Of a stretch of 64,000 nucleotides of DNA, positions 11,001-20,739 are shown in pieces. Within the stretch, counting starts at the first letter, position 1. Every line of letters starts with the position of its first letter. The translations under genes were made by a program, and so were the position numbers. The notes beneath the pieces were generated by a model that did not search any database, was not told where the DNA came from, and saw only the letters and a program-made list of their open reading frames with translations. The stretch is from Agaricus subrufescens (lineage: Eukaryota > Basidiomycota > Agaricomycetes > Agaricales > Agaricaceae): positions 1,054,001 through 1,118,000 of the forward strand of contig CM057063.1 of assembly GCA_029945375.1 (NCBI GenBank). Reading direction: 5' to 3'.

Positions 11001-12722
11001 GGGAAGCTCCTTACGATCATACGAGAGTTGATTTCCGAGGTAAGCCATTTGAGGCCGATGTTTGGCATAACTAAAGCATAGTTCCTCAGGATACTTACGC
11101 GGTCCGCAAATATGCCAAAGTTCGATTTATACGTGGTAAGGTGCAAAGAACTCAGTCCCACCGAGCCTTTCCAAAGGGTGTGAAATTCCATCTCCTCAAA
11201 GACTAAGCATCTAATGCTTTCACTGTCAGATGAAGAACCACATTTTCTAGAGATGGCCATGGAAATGGCAAGCGCCCTTCGACATACTATTTTCGTTGAT
11301 CAGGTAGCTAGCTACATATGCCCTCTAGAACCGTCCACAGCCAGCTCACCTAGCATAGTCAGTCTCCCCCATCAGCAAGAAATATGCACTTGAGCTACTG
11401 AATTCTCACGTCAGCGACAATATTGTAAAGGTGAGTGTTACTGCTGAAGTGATTCATCGACCCTAATATTCATGGGCGACCAGATTGGGGGTAGCTATCA
11501 TCGTCAGACAGTAGGCATACCTCAGGGCTCAATCTTATCGTCACTCTTGTGCTCCTTTTTCTATGGTGACCTTGAACGTCAATTTGGATCATACACCGAA
11601 AGCGAAGATAGTGTCAGTACTTTTCACGATGATTCTGCCACACTTGTTCAACGATTACTAGACTCTTCTGAGGATGACCGACGATTATCTACTTATTACT
11701 TCGAACCAGTCGAAAGCTCGATCTTTCCTCGACATGATGAATAAAGGTAATTCAAGAGACTTGATTTTATTCTAATTCCTGACTGTGACATAGGACATCC
11801 TGAATACGGGTGTTTCATAAGCAAAGAGAAGACGATGAGTAACTTTGACTATGATCACCAAGTGATGAATGTTGTCGATTCAAGGACACGGCGTGAGTGA
11901 ATGTCCATCCATGTATTGGCCGGCCTAACTTAGAAATAATATCAGATTTCTATTGGTGTGGTTACGCCATTGACATGAAGGATCTTTCTGTCTCGGTGGA
12001 CTATACTCGATATCATGGCAAAGGTAAACTCTATCCGGTAGCTCAAGAGAGTCTCGATTGAACGGTACTAGACTTATCCAATACATTAACGATCCCACGC
12101 CGCAAAACCGGCAATCGCTTTGTACAAAAAATGCTGTCGTAAGTGTTCACGATTCAGTTATAGCTCCATCGCTAAGAACTTGACAGTCTCGCTAAGTCTC
12201 GAAGCCATGCTATTTACATAGATCCGCAACTGAACAGGAAGAGTGTGATATACCTGAATATATATCAGAATCTCCTGCTTTCAGCAATGAGGATGCACTG
12301 TTACCTCCGGGAATGGAAGTTTAAGCAGCACGGAAAAGACTCACAATTAATACAAAGTATGTGCCGCTTTCTCTGTCAACGTCGTAGCTGATCGCCTTCA
12401 AGACACAGTCCAGAAGATGATCTATCATTCATTCACTTCACTGCGTAAGGGAGCAAGAGGGCGCAATCATAGAATTGTACAAAAAAAGGCTGCGATGTGG
12501 TGAGCGCTCGATTTTGGGAGATGCAGAAGGACCGAAACTGAAATAGCTAGGCTTGGATATACTGCATTCCATGAGATCTTTTCTAGGAAGCCCACCCAAT
12601 ATCGGGCGCTGATTTCTTGGCTCAAGCGAGAGCTACATAATCCGCTGTACGGAGCTTGTGAGAAGCGGTTCCGAACCCTTGCGAGAGAAGGGTTGCTTGG
12701 GATGAGTAGTATCGTATATTGA
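8038..12722 (+). CDS. TERT: Telomerase reverse transcriptase (TERT)
   Basis: Copies the telomerase RNA template onto chromosome ends in the nucleus. I traced 27 exons: 8038-8358, 8412-8495, 8548-8624, 8680-8946, 8991-9100, 9158-9363, 9413-9547, 9600-9644, 9692-9847, 9908-9995, 10041-10258, 10313-10444, 10502-10612, 10668-10733, 10787-10893, 10943-11039, 11090-11135, 11230-11303, 11359-11430, 11484-11612, 11662-11746, 11794-11892, 11946-12023, 12072-12138, 12187-12356, 12409-12499, 12551-12722. They give 1100 residues, the usual TERT length. Motifs in order: SLPNGCLCQMTGEPLY, then SIIQIVRVRMFYARP (RNA-binding domain), motif T (FYVTES, from 572), motif 1/2 (FSFVRLLPKETGVRPIINLR), motif A (KVDVQACFDTI, Asp717), motif B' (QTVGIPQGSILSSL), motif C (TDDYLLIT, Asp854-Asp855), motif E (WCGYAID), and a thumb/C-terminal extension. 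All three catalytic aspartates are present. Start could instead be the in-frame ATG at 8131. The junctions at 8624/8680 (GC donor) and 11303/11359 are the least certain. Confidence 0.95.
8625..8679 (+). other. Probable GC-AG intron in TERT
   Basis: Between TERT exons 3 and 4 no GT donor keeps the frame. Splicing at CAAAG^GCTAGT and ...TATCAG^GA restores the conserved run from LLLQR into TGIDVMHHLL. GC-AG introns are a known minority class; the +3 to +6 bases here (TAGT) are weaker than the usual AAGT. Confidence 0.55.
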
Positions 12723-12847
12723 AGTTAGGAAATCATCGCATAATGAGCACTCCGTGTTAACAAATGCATATGACACACAGGATCGTATTTCCACGTGATT
12801 ATGGAATGTGAATTAGCTCGAGTGAGATCATACGGGCTCCGGGCTGA

Positions 12848-13718
12848 ATGTTGCGACAAATCAGAAACCTTGTCCGCCCATTTCCCATCCTTACTCATGC
12901 TCGCTCGACCTTAAAAGTCGACCCATTCCGTCTGTGTTTGGCACAGCGTCTCCGTCCTTCTTTATCTCCCTCAACCACTTCTGCCGCTTGCCGTTTCCTC
13001 TCATCTACTGTTGCCATGTCCGGCTTCTACTCTCTCAAGGCTGAGCTGCCTGATGGCAAAGAATTTGATTTTGCGGACCTCCAAGGGAAGACGGTTCTAA
13101 TTGTTAATATCGCTTCCAAGTGGTAAGTCGTTAGTCCATTGTGTGTCAAGCCCCTCCACTCACGGGTTTACATGACCAGTGGATTTACGCCTCAGTATAA
13201 AGGTCTATCTCGCCCCTCATGTATCTCCGAGGTTTTTTCTGAAGATGTGATGCAGGCCTCCAGGCTCTCCACGAAAAATACAAGGACAGGGGTTTGGTCA
13301 TTCTAGGATTTCCATGCAACCAAGTCCGCAAATACCCTACTGCTGCTATAGATCTTGCATAACTCATCTGATTTCCTATAGTTTGGTGGGCAGGAGCCAG
13401 GATCTGACGAGCAAATCAAAGAGTTCTGCTCTCTTAACTATAGCGTCAGTTTCACGCTTATGAAAAAGTCTGACGTAAATGGAGATGCGACCAACGAGGT
13501 TTACAAGTGGCTTAAGGATCAGAAGGCAGGAATCTTGGGACTAACACGCATCAAGGTATGTCTGTGGCCCCGCTTTCATGTGACGAACCTCGTGTCAATG
13601 ACTTTACTAGTGGAATTTTGAAAAGTTCCTAGTGGACAAGAATGGTAAAGTGGTTAACCGTTGGGCGTCAACGACTACTCCGGGCTCTCTTGAATCCGAA
13701 ATTGAGAAGATATTGTGA
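12848..13718 (+). CDS. Glutathione peroxidase-like thiol peroxidase (Gpx/Hyr1)
   Basis: Exons 12848-13122, 13180-13202, 13256-13323, 13382-13555, 13611-13718 give 215 residues. It reduces hydroperoxides; fungal members of this family mostly use thioredoxin, and Hyr1/Gpx3 of yeast also senses peroxide. Seen here: the peroxidatic Cys92 in [13 protein letters not shown] (split by intron 1), GFPCNQFGGQEPG with Cys120 and Gln126, the likely resolving Cys138 in EFCSLNY, and WNFEKFLVD with Trp181. It is a Cys form, not selenocysteine. The first 56 residues are Arg/Ser/Leu-rich with few acidic residues, like a mitochondrial presequence. A second in-frame ATG at 13016 ([14 protein letters not shown]) marks the usual cytosolic start, so two forms from one gene are possible. 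It starts 125 bp after the TERT stop, same strand. Confidence 0.93.
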
Positions 13719-13946
13719 TCTTGTGCGGAGTCTGAGGTGTATAATTATTGATCAGACGCCGAAGTTGTAAATGTACTTTGTCCATAGACCAGTCACTCCT
13801 CGTTCTTCGTCATGAGCTACACGGGCTCCGGTCCCCGTTAGCTAATATGAGGTCAACACTTCGTGCTTTCTACTGAATTCAGGGCCACACGTTATTTAAA
13901 GTGTCGAGGACGTGCTGGTCCCCTGCAAGTACTCGCGCCGTCCACT

Positions 13947-15733
13947 ATGCTTGACCACTTCTCTTGCCTACCAGAGGACATCATATATTTCCTCGCAAAA
14001 TCATTGAGAGAAGAAGATACCGCAGATGCCCATACCTTGATGCTTGTTGTGAGTAGCGCTCGCTAGGATGCCATTCAATTTGGTTTGACCTAAAACGGAC
14101 CTTACAAGTCAAGGAGGACTTATGCAATTGTCTTACCTATCATTTATTCTTCGGTCTACCTAGGAAACTATCACCAGTGTGTTAACACACTGGAGTATCT
14201 GCAAAGATACCCCTATGTGGCCTCGTATATCCTCACACTCAGTGTGGCTCCTCGCGATAGAACACTGAGTTCCGACCCGAATGCGTGCATTGAAGCAGAA
14301 ACCAAAATTGCGCATATACTAGAAGATTTGGCCCCGGATTTAAAGCATTTGGTCGATTTCCGCTGGGATGGATCCTGTATGCCACGGCCAATGACATTTT
14401 GGCACACATTGCAAAGGGAGTGCGTGACGACTTCGTCTACTTCTACGAGGCTCTGACTTGAGATAGGTGTCAAGATCTAGCTTATGTTAGTACAAGCATA
14501 TCTCATACAGACCCTTTTTCTTGGGATGAAACGACAAGCGTACGTCTACGCGCTCACTGTGACAAAATTACTGATTATTCCTTGTAGTTCTTGCAACTCA
14601 GGAATTTACGGGGGCTGTCAGTGGCGATCAAGACAGCACCTGATAACCCACGTAGGTCAAGATTCGTTTATGGACGAAATTGTATTTACTAGCGTCTATT
14701 TAGACGATCATACAACTGAGCTGTCATCTCCATCATGGCAATTCCTGTCTAGGTTTCCTCCATCGTTTTGGGAAATCTTAGATCCTTCTCGGTCACCGAA
14801 ACTACGTAGGCTAAACTTCGAGAGTGATAAATTGCGCTCTTTCGATTTCAATCCTATGTTCAAACTTAAACTTCCCTCACTCCAGGTGCTCGCTATAGGG
14901 TCGTTCATTTTCTCTAATTTCACTTCCACCGATCTTGTTTCCTTCTTGAATTCCAGCAGTCAATTGCAACATTTAGAGATCCCACCGATTGCACGGGTTC
15001 CTTGGCAGGATATAAACCTAAATCAATTGCGACATTACGGAGGCAACGTTTTTACTATCTTGGTAGACATGGCAAGGGCATCAGATTGGCCCAACCTTCG
15101 AGCTCTGGATATCAGCTCTTTTCCTCTCTCTTTCGCTCATATGACGAGGTTCATCCGAAAGTCGTCTAAATTACCGCTACTGAAATTTCTGAAACTACGA
15201 GTCACTTCCGAAGACAGTTTGTCCTTGCGCCCGGAAGTCTGTCGAGATAACGATCCCACTCTTGAACTCATACCAGCGCTAGCGTGTTGTTACCCTGGAC
15301 TGGAAGAATTGCACATGATAAACTCTGTAGGAAGTACTTTGCTTTGGGTGAGTCAAAGCGCTATAATCCTGGCTAGGATACCTGCCTAATCCACCATGTC
15401 AAGGATTCTATTTTACTTTCCCTAGCAAAATTTCGAGACTTAGAAAGGTTCCACCTTTTGCAAGCTCCCCCTCTGTTCAGTCAAAGCACGCTTCATTTTG
15501 CTTGGTCTACCTTATGCTCCAACCCTAAACTCGAGCACGTTGTTGTTTGTCGTTCCACAGGCCCATGGCTAAGGACCTGCGACTACAAGATTGACGAGAA
15601 AGTGACAGTCAGACTTCTCCGCCTATACAATACGGCAACTGTCCACCGAATCAATTACAAAGATAATGAATACGTTTCGAGCACCAGATCTCTAGTACCA
15701 TTCCCATGTACAGGTGGCTCTCGTGTAATTTGA
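13947..15733 (+). CDS. F-box-like protein with leucine-rich C-terminal region
   Basis: Six exons: 13947-14048, 14109-14419, 14467-14539, 14588-14655, 14693-15347, 15404-15733; total 512 residues. The N-terminus (LPEDIIYFLAKSL ... LMLVSRRTYAIVLPIIYSSV) has the spacing of an F-box, which binds Skp1 in SCF ubiquitin ligases. The rest has irregular leucine-rich segments: FRWDGSCMPRP, QLRNLRGLSVAIK, PKLRRLNFESDKLRSFDF, LKLPSLQVLAIGS, QLQHLEIPP. This family is hugely expanded in mushroom-forming fungi, usually as divergent, fast-evolving single copies. Substrates cannot be inferred. Intron 4 (14656-14692) is only 37 nt; it is needed to avoid an in-frame stop at TAC-TAG. F-box identity rests on pattern rather than on a strong match. 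Confidence 0.75.
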
Positions 15734-16209
15734 GTTTCACATATGTAAATCTTGTTCAAGGTTGTATAAGGGTTGTATAAGTAGCTTTTGTAATTATGGT
15801 CGTGTATCAGAATCATATTTAGATCGAGCTAGTACACATAGGTCGTGTCTAATCCAAGTAAAAACAAAGTAAGGGCTTGTAAGGGCGAAGTCCTTTGGCT
15901 TAATTCGCGGATGAGCCTAACGCAATTGAACTCCATTGAACTCGGGTGGTGACTCGTTATCTAAGCAGAGTTTCTAGTCGGTTGCCTTTGGGGATGTCGA
16001 GGCCTTCAAAGTGAACAACCGTAAGGTACGGAAAATCTCGATACCGGCCTTTCCGTGGCTGCAATTCATAGAATACTTGATCTAGATACACACAACAATC
16101 GGCGCATCGTCGGGGCCCGTCCCGATATGGGCATCGGATCTCTTTTTCGATCGCGACTAATAGAGTAGATCGAAGGTATTGTTTGCCAGATACATACTCA
16201 TACAATTAT
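15734..16209. other. Convergent intergenic region
   Basis: Tail-to-tail interval between the F-box gene and AP-3 beta. It holds a short direct repeat, GGTTGTATAAG, at 15759-15769 and 15770-15780. A minus-strand ORF at 15957-16205 lies just past the AP-3 beta stop, with no motif and no splice link to it; I read it as 3'UTR. Confidence 0.5.
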
Positions 16210-19068
16210 CTATGTACCCGAGCTTTTCGAGTTAACCCGAGATAACCGAGTTTCCAGATTGTCACCCTCAGCCTCTTTAGTATCATCTGGGTCTGACTTA
16301 GTTGGTTTGTCAACTTCTCCTTCTCCCTCGTCCTCATCCTCATCTCCGCCTTCGTCCTCGTCCTCGTCCTCTCCCTCTTCCGACTCGTCATCTTCGCTTT
16401 CTTCGCTTTCTTCGCTTTCTTCGCTCTCTTCCTCGTCTTCACTACTCTCCGAACTGGAACTAACGGCATCAGCATAAAAGCTGTCCAGGTCCTGAGCAAC
16501 CATTCCTTTGCTGTCTTGTCGAGAATCTGGTCGCGAGCCGCCTGTAGGAGTCAAAGCGACGGGTGTCGCCATAGCCCTTGTGCGCGGACCAGCGGAGGAC
16601 GATGAGATTGCAGTTGGTACAGGGACAACAGGTTTATCATCCTCTGAGTCCCTTAAAGAAGATTCTACGCCCCTCTCTAGCCAATCAGGCAAGAAAGTGT
16701 CCAGTCCTATGGGTTTCCCCAGGACAAGGCTGAGAGACCCAAGAAGGGTCTTTCCATCGTCTACCGTTCGATTAACAATTAACGAATATGATGTTACAAC
16801 ATTGGTAGCCACCTACCGGCGTATTTCGAGACCTCCTCAACAACTCCTGATTTGCCATCCATGAGCACCAAGCGCACTTGCTCGCGCCTCAGGATAACTC
16901 CGCCACGATCTTCTTGGGTCTCGGTGAGGAGACTGGGTGATATACCAGCCAAAAGGGAGCCTAGCATCTTTGCTCGGTCTCGTACGTCATAGCTCATATC
17001 ATAGCGGGCCAACGAGAATACGTATCGTGATAAAAGGGTGAGAGTTTGGTCGTTAGGAGACAGCACAGAGAGTTTGGCCGCCAATGTGATCACCTGCAAT
17101 TTAACAGGAACGCTCTGAGGAACAAATGAGTGCAGTTCCTAATGAATCAAAGGATTGCAATTCATACTTCTTGTCCAAAGGATTTGGCAGTTCTACGCAG
17201 GAGATCTGGTGCCCACGCGACAACACCTTCTGGTCCAGGTCCAGATTCATTCGAGGCGGCATTTTGACCGACTAGCCAGATTATGCAAGCACGAGCTTGC
17301 GGATTCTTGATCCCATCGAATTTCCCGGCTAGCTTAGCAATGATCGAGAGCGGGCTCTGGGAGGATTCGGGAGCTCCGGTCGAAGTGGTTGACAACTTCA
17401 CTTGAACGAGCATTTTTAACACAAGGATGGCTGGGCCGGTTACGCTGTCTAATCACACTACGTGAGTGATAGCCAAGTACAAGCACAAAACGAGAGACAC
17501 AGACCAGCTCCACTTTGTATCATCCCAATGAGAGCTGTCAAACATTGTTGCATTGACTCCGGGACAACAGACGCGCAACGGCCTATTGCATGAACAGAAT
17601 CGCTCACAATGCAGTCGTCGACGTCTTCTGAGTAATCCTGAGAACAAATGTTAGTCTACGATCCTGTAGTTAATATGAAACCCTACTATGAATTCTCGCA
17701 GGATTGCTCCATAATTCTCAGAGTTGAGAACCTGGAGTAACAGCTGAATCTTGTTGCGCTTGGTTTCTCGAGCATCACTCGTCCTCAGTAAAAATCGGGA
17801 ATAGTAGGGCGAGAACATATCCTATATGGGCATCTTCAGAGGGAACAGTGTAGAGAATGAAAGTTTTACAAACCGGCGCCTTTGGTACAATCATAAGCAA
17901 GTAGACTAAAACAACGCGCTCGATTTCCTTTGACCCATGCAGAAGCTTTAGAAGTGGTTGAAGGACTTTTTGTAGATGTGCGGGGGTACCCGCGTAGTAA
18001 ATCACTCTCACTGCGGCCATGACGCACTAACAGTACCTCGATCAGAGGGAAACGCTTGAGATAAATGCATAAATATGCGCTTACCGCGGGATTATAGCTC
18101 ATCAAAATATGTTCCACTGACTGCAATAATAACTTGACATCAGCGTCCACCTCATCTCCGACCGGACGGGGGAGCATGGTCCTAGTATATCTCAGTAAAA
18201 GATTCATCAGGTCAATCTGACCCCATTCTTCGACTTCAACGAGCATGCGGCATAATCGACGATAATGTTTGTGAAGGAGATCGAGTTTAGTTGGACACAC
18301 GGCTTCAAAGGCTACCGCGACGCTACCAATAGTCAGTGGTGACCGTTCTTTCAACATGTTCGTGATGATATCAATGAGAGACGTAAGGTGCGCTGAATCG
18401 AGCCTACAAAGATGAGAAAGCTTAATATTTTCCCTCTGTGCAACTAGTGATCACTTACTCTGAACACCTTGGAATAGCCAGTGCCGCGATCTTTCTCACG
18501 TATGGACTAACATCCGCTGCACATCTTTTAATGGCCAACACGACGATGTTCGCGATCATGGATACTCTAATACCACTCAACACTCGCAGGGCCATAGCCC
18601 GAATTAGTGGATTGCTATCAGTAAGGTCCTTTTGAAATGTGTTGATTGACAACAACGCCAGGTCGGGCTCCTGTTCTGCATAGCGAAGAAGGTAGATATA
18701 CACTAATTTTCTGATCTCAAGGTTTTGCGAGGCAACGTTCTTGACAACTTGAGCGAAGTATTCAGAGACGTTGCGGCCCTTTGAAATCAACTACGCGCCG
18801 TTGGGTCAATTGGGTAGGTGAAAGCGGAGTCAAACGTACGACGCACTGCAATCAGCCTTTTCATCGCGTCCAGTTTTTCTCTGTCACTGTTTGAGTCTAG
18901 TTGCTTTCGGATGTCCTTGGTCCTATCGTCGACACTTTCCAGATATGTCGCACCGCCACCGCGAGTGATAGCCAGGTCTCTCGTATGTTCAGAGATAGAC
19001 TCTTGAAGACGCATGCCGAGCCTTGTGGCATTTTCTGTGAGCGAGTTAAGATACTGTTGTCCAGCCAT
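16210..19068 (-). CDS. APL6: AP-3 adaptor complex subunit beta
   Basis: Large subunit of the AP-3 coat, which sorts cargo from Golgi/endosome to the vacuole. Nine exons on the minus strand: 18847-19068, 18459-18790, 18085-18403, 17874-18026, 17687-17821, 17505-17637, 17168-17448, 16817-17114, 16210-16760; total 807 residues. The adaptin trunk is clear: [20 protein letters not shown], then [20 protein letters not shown], then [15 protein letters not shown], then [20 protein letters not shown], and [15 protein letters not shown]. After residue 700 or so comes a Ser/Asp/Glu-rich hinge (runs of SEESEESE and GEDEDEDEG), rich in casein-kinase-type sites. The protein ends there, so the appendage (ear) domain of animal AP-3 beta is absent. 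Start codon lies 73 bp from that of the divergent RAD51D-like gene. Confidence 0.93.
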
Positions 19069-19141
19069 GGGGTAATTCAATGAATCAGAGAGGAAGACAA
19101 GGCATAATTGCGTCACGTGGCTCTCCCTGCTTTCTTCTACT
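19069..19141. promoter_or_regulatory. Shared bidirectional promoter, AP-3 beta / RAD51D-like
   Basis: Only 73 bp separate the two start codons of these divergent genes, so the core promoters and 5'UTRs must overlap or lie inside the neighbouring transcript. The interval includes CACGTG (19117-19122), an E-box core. No TATA box is seen. Confidence 0.6.
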
Positions 19142-20413
19142 ATGCGGCTAAACGCCATACCAGAGCTGCCCGTCGCACTTGCAAAATCATTGGAAGAACA
19201 CGGCATAAAAACAGACGTTGTTCTTCTTTCTATGACGCCTTTGGATATTATCCGTAAACTGCCGCTTGGTTCTATCACACTCGGTGAAATCAGTCACTGC
19301 AAGGAAGTCGCAGCGAGAGTGTCAACCGCACCTGGGCAATCGGCCACTAGTCTTCTAAAGTTGGTGCCTCAGAAGCCGCTCTTTATGAACATACAACTAC
19401 CAGCTTCGCTGGAGCCTGTCAACTTCTACCTGACCCCTCACTCCGATAAAGTCGTGGAATTATTAGGCGATCGAAGTTCTGGAAGATCGGTGTGTCGGAC
19501 TCACAAGTCTCGTGTGCAGAGAGTGTATTGATTCGAGTCTTGAGGAATTTATTCTGAACATCGTTCTACGATATCTGGCGACTAATACTCGTGGTGTTGT
19601 ACGCTGGTTGGACACAGCGGGTGGCTTTTCGACGACCAAGGCTTCTAATGTCTTGAGTCAACTCGAAGTAGACGTGGGCGTCAATCACCGTGGCGTTAAT
19701 TTAACAGCTCACTCTTGCTCAGAGTGACCAAAACTGCCTTGAACGCGTCCAACTATCTTTGGCTCTGGAGGTTGAGCAGCTTTATGACATCCTAGATGAA
19801 CTCGTGGCTTCGCTTGACGTACGGTGCCAAGCTCAATAGCTAACTTCAGCTTCTAATGCGTCTTCACAGACCAATAGTGATCTCTCATCAACTGGATACC
19901 TGATTATCGACAGTGTCACTTCCCTCTTCGGACCTCTTTTGAGTGCAACTTCTTCCCAAGGCCATGCCTTGATGATTGACCTTATGCGCCGATTAAGGAT
20001 AATCGCACAAACTCATTCCATCACGGTGATAGTCTGTCTGTGTGCCAGTCATTTTAATGAGACGGTCACCATTAGCTTGCTTTACAGGTCGTCAACGATA
20101 GTATGGGTAATATCCCGGATCCTCGCAAATCTATCAGAAAACCCGCGCTAGGGCCATCTTTCACCTTTCTCTCAGACGCAACACTGTGGATGTCAAATTC
20201 TCGCTTTGCGAACGAGTCGGTGGCCGCCACTTCTAATGCCGGCCAAGCTGACTACGTCAACTATCATTTAGAAGTCACGAAATCAAATTTCGGAGTGAGA
20301 TAGTTCGTGTAATGGTCGGTGCTTCCTTTGAATAACATTGAATTCTCTAGGTCGTAGGCACCACTGGTTCTTTCTCGCTTCGGTCTGGGCTCTACTTGCT
20401 TTCCTATAAATAG
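19142..20413 (+). CDS. RAD51 paralogue, RAD51D-like
   Basis: Recombinational-repair ATPase-fold protein of the RecA/RAD51 family. Exons 19142-19489, 19545-19667, 19723-19818, 19870-20031, 20088-20294, 20351-20413; total 332 residues. Seen: a helical N-terminal domain, a Walker A site GDRSSGRS (109-116) with Arg115 where Lys is expected, VVRWLDTAGGFSTTKASNVL at the second strand, Walker B GYLIIDSVTSLFG (Asp203), and KPALGPSFTFLSDATLW, which matches the KPALGRSWSF segment typical of RAD51D. The 55-nt intron 1 begins right after the Walker A site; spliced, the distance from Walker A to the WLD strand fits the family. Human RAD51D works in the BCDX2 complex that assists RAD51 at stalled forks. 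Paralogue assignment to D is my inference. Confidence 0.85.
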
Positions 20414-20739
20414 CCTCGACTCGTCCACTTATCATGGGCGGAATTCTAATCACGCAAAATTTTGATATCCTTTGCCATTCGTGCGAGTTATACCGAGATT
20501 GTACTTCTCATCTATCCCAAATAAGGAGATCACCGAGTAATTTGGTGTGGGTAAGGGATCTGTTTCCATGCGGTCGTCTTACGATATTGCAACGCAATAT
20601 GAGGAAACCTCTGCGAAACTATTGGTACACCAGAAGGATTCGCTCACTTCTTATAGATGAATGCATGTCGTAAATGACGAGTATTTAAATCCACCTCTCG
20701 AGACTTGTTATTTATTCATTCGCCCCCAATTCCCGCGTG

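Noticed and set aside
10941..11760. RT motifs as part of a retrotransposon
   Set aside because: TERT-specific motif T, RNA-binding domain motifs and C-terminal extension are all present; no integrase, RNase H, endonuclease or repeats flank it.
13123..13179. Extra Trp before the peroxidatic Cys of glutathione peroxidase
   Set aside because: It exists only if intron 1 is read through; splicing at 13122/13180 gives the normal SKCGFT motif.
15957..16205. Minus-strand ORF of 82 codons after AP-3 beta
   Set aside because: No motif, no splice link, and follows the AP-3 beta stop directly; most likely its 3'UTR.
19490..19544. Apparent frameshift in the RAD51D-like gene after the Walker A site
   Set aside because: A normal 55-nt GT-AG intron starts right after the Walker A codons; splicing it restores the frame and gives family-like spacing.
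20434..20673. 79-codon plus-strand ORF between RAD51D-like and TauD genes
   Set aside because: No recognisable motif, no good splice signals and lies in the promoter of the TauD gene.
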